Below, piece by piece: positions 57,581-64,000 of a stretch of DNA of 64,000 bases; positions within the stretch are counted from its first letter, which is position 1; the number at the start of each line of letters is the position of its first letter. A program made the position numbers and the translations under genes. The stretch is from Paralichthys olivaceus (taxonomy: Eukaryota > Chordata > Actinopteri > Pleuronectiformes > Paralichthyidae): contig NC_091100.1 of assembly GCF_024713975.1 (NCBI RefSeq), positions 22,457,501 to 22,521,500 on the forward strand. Direction: 5' to 3'. The notes under the pieces were generated by a model that did not search any database, had not been told where the DNA came from, and saw only the letters and a program-made list of their open reading frames with translations.

Positions 57581-60500
57581 ATGCTAAGAATTCAAGGGGG
57601 AGAAGTGAAATTACTACACTGGTTGACACTGTTGTCTGGACTGGTGGAGAGTTTGTTCTTCACAGGGATTGCCTATGGCTGGGCTTCTCTTGTGTTTGTT
57701 CTGAAAGTTGATGGATACTTTGCTGCATACTGCACCAATGTCACCAGAGATGAAGATACACACAACATGGATATAATTACAGGTACAGAAATATACATAG
57801 ACATGCAGGCAACACAACAGCAACAACAACAGTTTAAAAACCATTGAAATCATACAGTTCTAGAAGTAGGGCAAATAAAACAAAAACCAGCTCTTCTGCT
57901 TGATCAATTCAAAGTTAAACAACACAGTTGGTTTGTATATTGAAGAAGAAGAATAGATTGTATTCTTAGTTTCTTAGTTTAAAGAACACAAAAAGATATA
58001 CCCAGTTCATACCTGTTAGATGATACAACACACATGTATTTTACCATTATTAAGTTTTTCTTTGCCCATTCCAGATTGTAGTGGTCAGGACGAGCAATTC
58101 TCTCAGGTCATGTCAGTCGCTTCCATTGTCAACACAATATTGCGCTTCCCCATTGGATATGTTTTTGATCGCTGTGGAACTGCAGCTACAAGGATAATGG
58201 CAATGTGAGTACACCGTCACGATATCTGTCTGTCAAGTTTGCACCATTCAACCATTTCAACATGCTTTTATTTCAACTGCAAAATCAACTGAAGCTAAAT
58301 AAATACAAAAGCAGCAACTGAAAATCACCGGCAGCTCAGCTCTGTCCAGTCTTTTCCATCTCTTTCTCTTTCCATGGCAGCTCTCCTTTCGCTTTATAAT
58401 CCAGAGAGAGTAATTGGCCAACTAACCTTAGCTGATCCAATGAACTCTCTCTGGTTCAGCTTGATGTGTTCTACAAACCACCTCCACAATGTTTTGTTTA
58501 TGTTTTATGTATTTTCTAGTTATGAATTGTCACATGGGCCATAATTGGCTCAGGGGTTCTCCAACCTGCAGGTGACACAAACCTGACAAAGGTAGTTGGA
58601 CAATTTTAAGCCAAGAGTTTGCACCTATACACAGTGTGTGTCATGGCCTCTACTCTCACTCATGCCTTGCAGCATTGACTGAAAAAAGTTTACACCTGAC
58701 GTCCACACCCTTCAAAAGGACACTTTTCGGGCAGACACAGTTTTGGTGTGATATTTCTTTGTCTGCATGAGAAGGAATGAAGACTTGTGAAAACACTCTC
58801 GTTCACTTCCTGATTGGCTCTTATTAGTCACTTCTTAACAGTGGTGAATGCAAAGCATTTTCACCTCATTGTCTGCCCAATATAAGAAACCCCTTTTCTC
58901 TATTGCTGTTTCTGGTCTGTAGAATTTTGCAACTATGCAACCAAATCACACAGACAATCTGTTTCCTGTTTAAACTGGCCCACACATGTGAATGAGTGTT
59001 TATATGATATGTGTTTTGCAGTCGAGGTGGATTGAGATTGTCTTGTCGGAGCATGTTATCATTTTAAATTGCTGCTTTAAAATAAAAACACAATTGTGGA
59101 CAGATTACCTAACCCCTGACATGTCTCCTATTTTGCATATCAGAGTTCTTACACCTTGACAATAAAAAAATAATTAAAAGTCCTAACACTCTCATGATCA
59201 TGAAATTATCTGCCTGCAGATCATTTTACACCATTGGCACACTGCTTATCACACTGTCAAATGCAGGTATGTTGTTGCTTTTTTATTGTATTGTGCCAAT
59301 ACTGTAAATTAGAAAACATATCTGCTCTCTTTCCATTCACACACAGAGACGTCTTTGTTGCTCTACCCGGCTTTGTCAAGTATCATAATTGCTGGAATGA
59401 TGCTCTACATGACCAATGCTCAGGTGTGTGGTGACCTAGTTTAAATATTTCACCTCACTTGTCGGTGTGAGAAAGTGCTTAAGCTAGAACACAACTTCTC
59501 TCTTAAGGTGGGGAACCTGTTTCATTCCTATCGCTCCACCATCATCACCTTATACAATGGAGCATTTGAATCCTCTGCAGCAGTTTGTTTCATTATAAAG
59601 GTATGCTTATCGTATTATATCGTGGCTCTTTGATCCTTAATCACAAAATTAAAAGCGCTTACATCATCTCCTTTCCTCTGTCTGTCTATAGTTGCTACAT
59701 GAAAGAGGAGTGTCTCTGCACACATCTTTTCTCTTCCTCATCTTGTGTAACATTATCCACCTGGTACGCACCATCTTCCTGATGCCCAGATGGCATATCC
59801 CCTACCCACTACCAGAGACATACACTTACGGGTCAGGAAAAACTGCACCATGCTAAATGATTTGAACCATTAGTTTGTGTCTGCAGCAATTTAACTGTTC
59901 TCTCCTTCACCTGCGCTGCTCTGACAGGGTAAGCTGTAACGTACAAAAACGAAAAAGAAGACAGGAGGAGAACGACAGAGTGCAAGAATTTAAGGAAGGA
60001 GAGGTGAAGAAGACTGAAAAGGCTAAGGAAGGTTACTTTGAGTCTGTTTTGTACAACACCCAACAGTCAAATAACCTATCAGAGAAAACAGTTTCTTTTA
60101 TATGGACATGCAGCTACTTTCATGGTCCAGAATGCATTGCTGCTATGGCTTTGTGGATCTGTCTGTCTGTGGCTGTGTCCAAAATCACTCACTAATCACT
60201 TTGTAGTGAGTTTGCCTTATTGTAGTGCTTGTGTAAAGTAATGTACAACCGATGGTCACTCCTCTCTCTCTTTCTCTCTCTCTCGCTGGTGATTCTAGTC
60301 CTTATTCTTAATAAAGAATAAATATCTGATTTATCATGAGGATAAAGACAGAATTTTGCTTTCTGTTTCCAAATATTTCTGTTGGTAAAATATGTAAAAA
60401 GATGGGAGCACACCTGCACATCTAAAAACCCAACTTGCCTTATACCAAAAAGTATTATTACTAAGTATACATTTTTTTAATTCCCACAGGCCAACATGTT

Positions 60501-63500
60501 ATACGTCATAATCTTAGAATGACGTGATAACCAGCACAGAGAAAGTGTCCAAAAGTGTTTTTCTCTTTGTAGATGAGCTCACTAGCCCTCAACATAGAAG
60601 TTGCAATGGGGGAGTGAATGAATGGGTGATTCCGCCAATGTCTTTGCTTTCCAGTAATTATGGGAAATGTGGGGAACCGCTGCCTCATGTAGATGCGCAG
60701 TGCACAACAACATATCATGACAAAGTATCTTGTGATGTCTAACAAATTACAACAACTCATTTTTGTATCTGATTATTGATTTACCTGTTTTCTAATCATC
60801 TCTCGTTTCTCAATCATCAGCCACTTTCTGGAGCTGTGTGTTTTCCTGGCTCTTCCTCTGTCACCTGGTGTGGGTGGTCACTATCATCCTCTGTCAGTTC
60901 ATCTTCTTATCTAACGTCAACCCCATGCTCACCCGGCTGGCTGATGGTGACCAAACCGTGGGTGAGGTGTGATGAGCATTTCCAGGAGTGTTGCAAATGA
61001 AGGTTCACTCCTTGTTTGGATTGCAAGATGAAAAAGACAAAAATTAGTAATGAAGTTATTCATTCATTCGCTTATATTTTGAGGAAGCAAAGTATCCACA
61101 AAAGTGTCAGACTAGCTGGAAATTCAATTGTAATTTCACCAGGACACATTAAACATAATTACAAAGAGAACCGAATCAATGCAAGGTATGCTATGCTTCA
61201 TGATAGGGTGTCGGTTAGCTCACTGGTCAAATGACCCGAAGCCAGGACTGGCCCAGCCAGCAGCATGCACTGACAGGAGTCATGCACAGAGCAGGGGCGA
61301 GGCAACTACAATAATTTTGAGTCTGCGTTTTTGTTTATGTGTTTTGGAAAGTGTCATCAATTTGTAATGCACATCATTTACACTGGCTTCACAATTTGTG
61401 CTCTTCACCACAGCTTCTTCTTCTCCAAACTAAATTTCCACCCTCTGTGCCCCCTCCTCCAGTGAGTCACTACACCAATGCATTTGCCCTCATCCAGCTG
61501 TGTGGGGTGTTGTTTTCTATCATCAGCGGCCTCCTCATGGACAGACACAAGCACAGACCTCTGGCTCCAGGTAAGTTACATTTCTTCCATATTAGGAGGG
61601 CAGAATGTATATTCTTAAGAGTTTAAAGATCATTGCTCATTGTAAGGGTTATTATTATCTTCTACAATATTATTATTATATCAATGGTATGAAATGGTTT
61701 AAAAATGATGATAATATTATAACTTATCACAATCATTTCTGACTTATTAAAGCTTGTTTTTGTTCAAAATTATTTGATTGTTTGTAGTGTTGAGTTAAAT
61801 AGGTATCAATGCTGGTAGCCATTTGTTTTCTAGATAAATAGCTAGCATGCACAGCTTCCTACAGTGTTTATTATTTGACAGTTTGCCAATGCTCACTCAG
61901 TATAAAGTTAACGTACTACACTTAAAGTAGCCATACGCAGTTGAGTGAGGCTTTGTAAATTCTTAAACCTTACCACTATCCATACAAGTACACTCAAAAT
62001 TATTATACATTTTTTCGACATAGGATACTATTTTAGTAGAGAAGTAAGTCTATCAGAGGTGTGAGCAGCACGAACACTACAGTACTCAAAATTCTTACTT
62101 TGAACAATTTCACACATGGGCATATGTTCTTTTAGTCATCTCTCTAATCGAAAGAATAATAATAATCATAATAACAATTATGATTATGATTGTGATCATT
62201 ATTATTATACCACAGCTTAGTTGAATTGGTGAATGTGACAAGTTCTTTAAAGCTTGGAAAAATGCTCAATGCAAAGTCTACTGTGTGAAAAGGTGCCCAC
62301 CCCAAATTTCTAATTGCCCTCCCAATCTGACCAGTCTTGATCCTAGTCCTGTCCTATAATGACTTCACAGTTCTGTTAACCATCATCTTTCCTTTTGCTT
62401 CTTAGGAGAAACAAGTCGAGAGACAGATCTGCGTTCTTCCTCTCTCGCTATTTTCCTCAGCTGCCTGCTGTGTTTTTTCTTCTGTGTGTGTTTCACCTGT
62501 CCTGTCCTCCCTCTGCAGTATGTCACCTTTGTCCTGCAGGTCACCAGCAGCTCCTTCTTCTACGGAATCCATCAAGCCTTCATCAGCATTGCGTATGTGC
62601 TTATTCTTCCACAGAAAATTCAGTCAGTGACATATCTTATCAATCAATCCGATACTCTCATTATTCTTTAAACTGCTCTCTCCTGCTGTCTTCCCCTCTA
62701 CCCCCTATGTCCTCTCAATCTCTTGTAGCTTCCCTGCATCTCACTTTGGGAAGATGTCCGGGATTGCAATGTCTTTATCAGCTCTGGTGCTGTTTATCCA
62801 GTTTCCTTTGCTAAACCTCATCCAAAATCAGCTGCATGGTGACCCGCTCTATGTAAGTGTGCATAGCTTGTGTGATTTTCTATGGAACCAGTTTAATAAC
62901 AAGTCTCACTCCATCTCCCTACCTTCACTTTCTTTCCTTCTCTAAGGTCAATATCGGCGTCACCTTGGTGTCTCTGCTCGCCTTTATTCACCCAGTGCAT
63001 GTTAGCCTCTACTGCAGAGAGCTGGCCAAGCAGAGGAAGAATTCACAACTTACCCAACAGTAAGTATCCCTTTTTCTGAACTATTGTTTGAGGACAACAC
63101 TTTGTTATTTCAGGGGTGGCTGTGGCTAAGGGATAAAGTGGTCATCCTCCAACCAGAAGGTTGGCAGTTTGATCCCGAAGTGTCCTTGGCCAAGATGCTG
63201 AACCCTGAATAGCCCCTCAAAGATGTTGAATGCATTAATTGGAAGTTGCTTTAGATAAAAGCATCAGCTAAATTACAGGTAATGTTATGTGTTTTATTAA
63301 ATGCAAGACTTGAATGTCAAGACTATCACAATCAATTCATCACAGCTGACAAAATGTCAGTCTCAGAGCCAAAAGCTATCAGATTAGCCTGGGGGGGTAA
63401 CTGATAATATCTGGAGGTTTACACTGTTTACCCTCTGACTATTTTATTTTCATCACCAACAAACACCAGCAAACATTTGCATTTGCATTTGAATGGAGAT

Positions 63501-63844
63501 AAATTAAAAAGCAGAAAGCTGATGCATTTCAGTCAAAGTGTTCCCTCCCCTTTTGCTCCCCACACGGACTGTGTACCTGCAGGCAACCAAAGCCTGCATC
63601 TTAAAACATGACTGGTCAAACTAGAAATGGAAACCAGAAGACGGCTGGCCCCTAAAACCGTTTACTTAAAAAGACAGCCCAGATCATCAGTCTTAACTCC
63701 GTCATCTAACATAACTGCTGATTCGATTTATTTTCAACAACGTTTCTCTGTTTCCTTTCCACATTAAGATCTCTCAGACCCTCTGACCAGCTGCTCTCGG
63801 CTGTCCCATCGTCGAGGTCGGAGGTTCAGGATGATGCTGGATGA
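57581..63844 (+). CDS. slc43a3: SLC43A3, MFS-type transporter (nucleobase transporter ENBT1 family)
   Basis: Thirteen coding exons: 57581-57782, 58075-58204, 59220-59266, 59347-59423, 59508-59600, 59692-59831, 59928-60031, 60821-60961, 61463-61570, 62406-62592, 62729-62852, 62947-63059, 63769-63844 (TGA). All phases close, giving about 513 aa; human is 491. MFS-type motifs are FPIGYVFDR in the first half and [11 protein letters not shown] in the second. Other matches are [63 protein letters not shown] and DPLYVNIGV. A sequon (NVT) lies in the first extracellular loop. Human SLC43A3 is an equilibrative purine nucleobase transporter of the plasma membrane; sister members carry amino acids, so the substrate here is inferred. 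The central cytosolic loop is Lys/Glu-rich. The donor at 60031 (GAAG|gttact) is weak but is the only one that keeps phase into the FWSCVFSW helix. Fish have more than one slc43a3 paralogue; I could not tell which this is. Confidence 0.93.
63113..63280 (+). mobile_element. tRNA-derived SINE of a common percomorph type
   Basis: Opens GGGGTGGCTGTGGCTAAGGG (A-box region), then CCAACCAGAAGGTTGGCAGT and TTTGATCCC (B-box-like), GTGTCCTTGGCCAAGATGCT and the tail TAGATAAAAGCATCAGCTAA. This head-to-tail order is that of a very frequent fish SINE. A middle block normally following the B-box seems deleted. It lies in the last slc43a3 intron. Confidence 0.75.
63507..63600. repeat. Dispersed repeat fragment shared with 47076-47165
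   Basis: AAATTAAAAAGCAGAAAGCT and CCCCACACGGACTGTGTACC align with AAAAAGTAGATAGCTTATGC and TTCCACACCGACTGTTTACC at 47073-47150, same orientation. Confidence 0.55.
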
Positions 63845-64000
63845 GTTCACCATCTACAAACAAGTGTTTGCCTCACATAGATATATTCAAGGGTAAACTG
63901 AAAACCAACATGTTTTCTCAAGCTTTTGAGTCTCCTGAAGTTCTCAGCCTTTTATTGTATGTTATTTTACTCTTGTACTCGTACAGCACTGGTCAACTCA

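Noticed and set aside
61200-61310. tRNA-like stretch (TTAGCTCACTGGTCAAATGA)
   Set aside because: It has an A-box look but no B-box at the right distance and no cloverleaf I could fold; at best an old SINE remnant.
1-64000. Operons, CRISPR arrays, phage or plasmid modules, bacterial-type systems
   Set aside because: The window is vertebrate nuclear DNA throughout; no regularly spaced repeats or prokaryotic gene organisation are present.
1-64000. MicroRNA hairpins, in particular a miR-130-type gene (near these genes in human)
   Set aside because: No mature miR-130-like sequence was seen on either strand by eye; a folding scan would be needed to exclude others.

Overview
The window is animal nuclear DNA from a ray-finned (teleost) fish, probably a percomorph. 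Its genes are intron-rich with GT-AG junctions, it is full of microsatellites, it carries fish-type tRNA-derived SINEs and small MITE-like repeats, and its proteins align throughout to vertebrate families. No prokaryotic, viral or CRISPR-like system is visible. All family assignments come from reading spliced translations by eye against remembered vertebrate proteins; no database search was run.

Six protein-coding genes can be assembled exon by exon, with reading phase checked at every junction. (1) 1-3841, + strand: the 3' part of a beta-A-type crystallin (cryba1-like); its 5' exons lie left of the window. (2) 6853-13050, - strand: unc93b1, the trafficking chaperone of nucleic-acid-sensing Toll-like receptors, 12 coding exons plus a probable 5' exon near 15756-15950. 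(3) 17762-19336, - strand: timm10, a mitochondrial intermembrane-space chaperone, 2 coding exons. (4) 19989-26771, - strand: btbd18, a BTB-domain nuclear protein, 6 coding exons and a probable non-coding first exon near 27856. It is much longer than the mammalian protein and carries an AT-hook. (5) 30159-48755, - strand: ctnnd1 (p120 catenin), 21 coding exons plus one alternative terminal exon, a long 3' UTR reaching about 28050, and a GC-rich probable promoter and first exon near 55476-55640. (6) 57581-63844, + strand: slc43a3, an MFS transporter with 13 coding exons.

Layout: the crystallin and unc93b1 converge on a repeat-rich interval (3.9-6.8 kb) holding a local duplication and a SINE with perfect target-site duplications. 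unc93b1, timm10, btbd18 and ctnnd1 all read leftward. ctnnd1 and btbd18 are packed very closely, with about 100-150 bp between the ctnnd1 poly(A) signal and the inferred btbd18 first exon. ctnnd1 and slc43a3 are divergent, with roughly 1.5 kb between their inferred 5' ends.

The genes are functionally unrelated. What ties them together is conserved synteny: TIMM10, BTBD18, CTNND1 and SLC43A3 all sit on human 11q12 and UNC93B1 on 11q13. The most noteworthy observations are an unc93b1 exon bracketed by complementary GU/CA repeats, an in-frame upstream reading frame in the unc93b1 5' exon, two alternative p120 C-termini, an 18-nt p120 micro-exon, the expanded AT-hook btbd18, and several dispersed repeat families with visible termini. 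I found no wholly new biological system.
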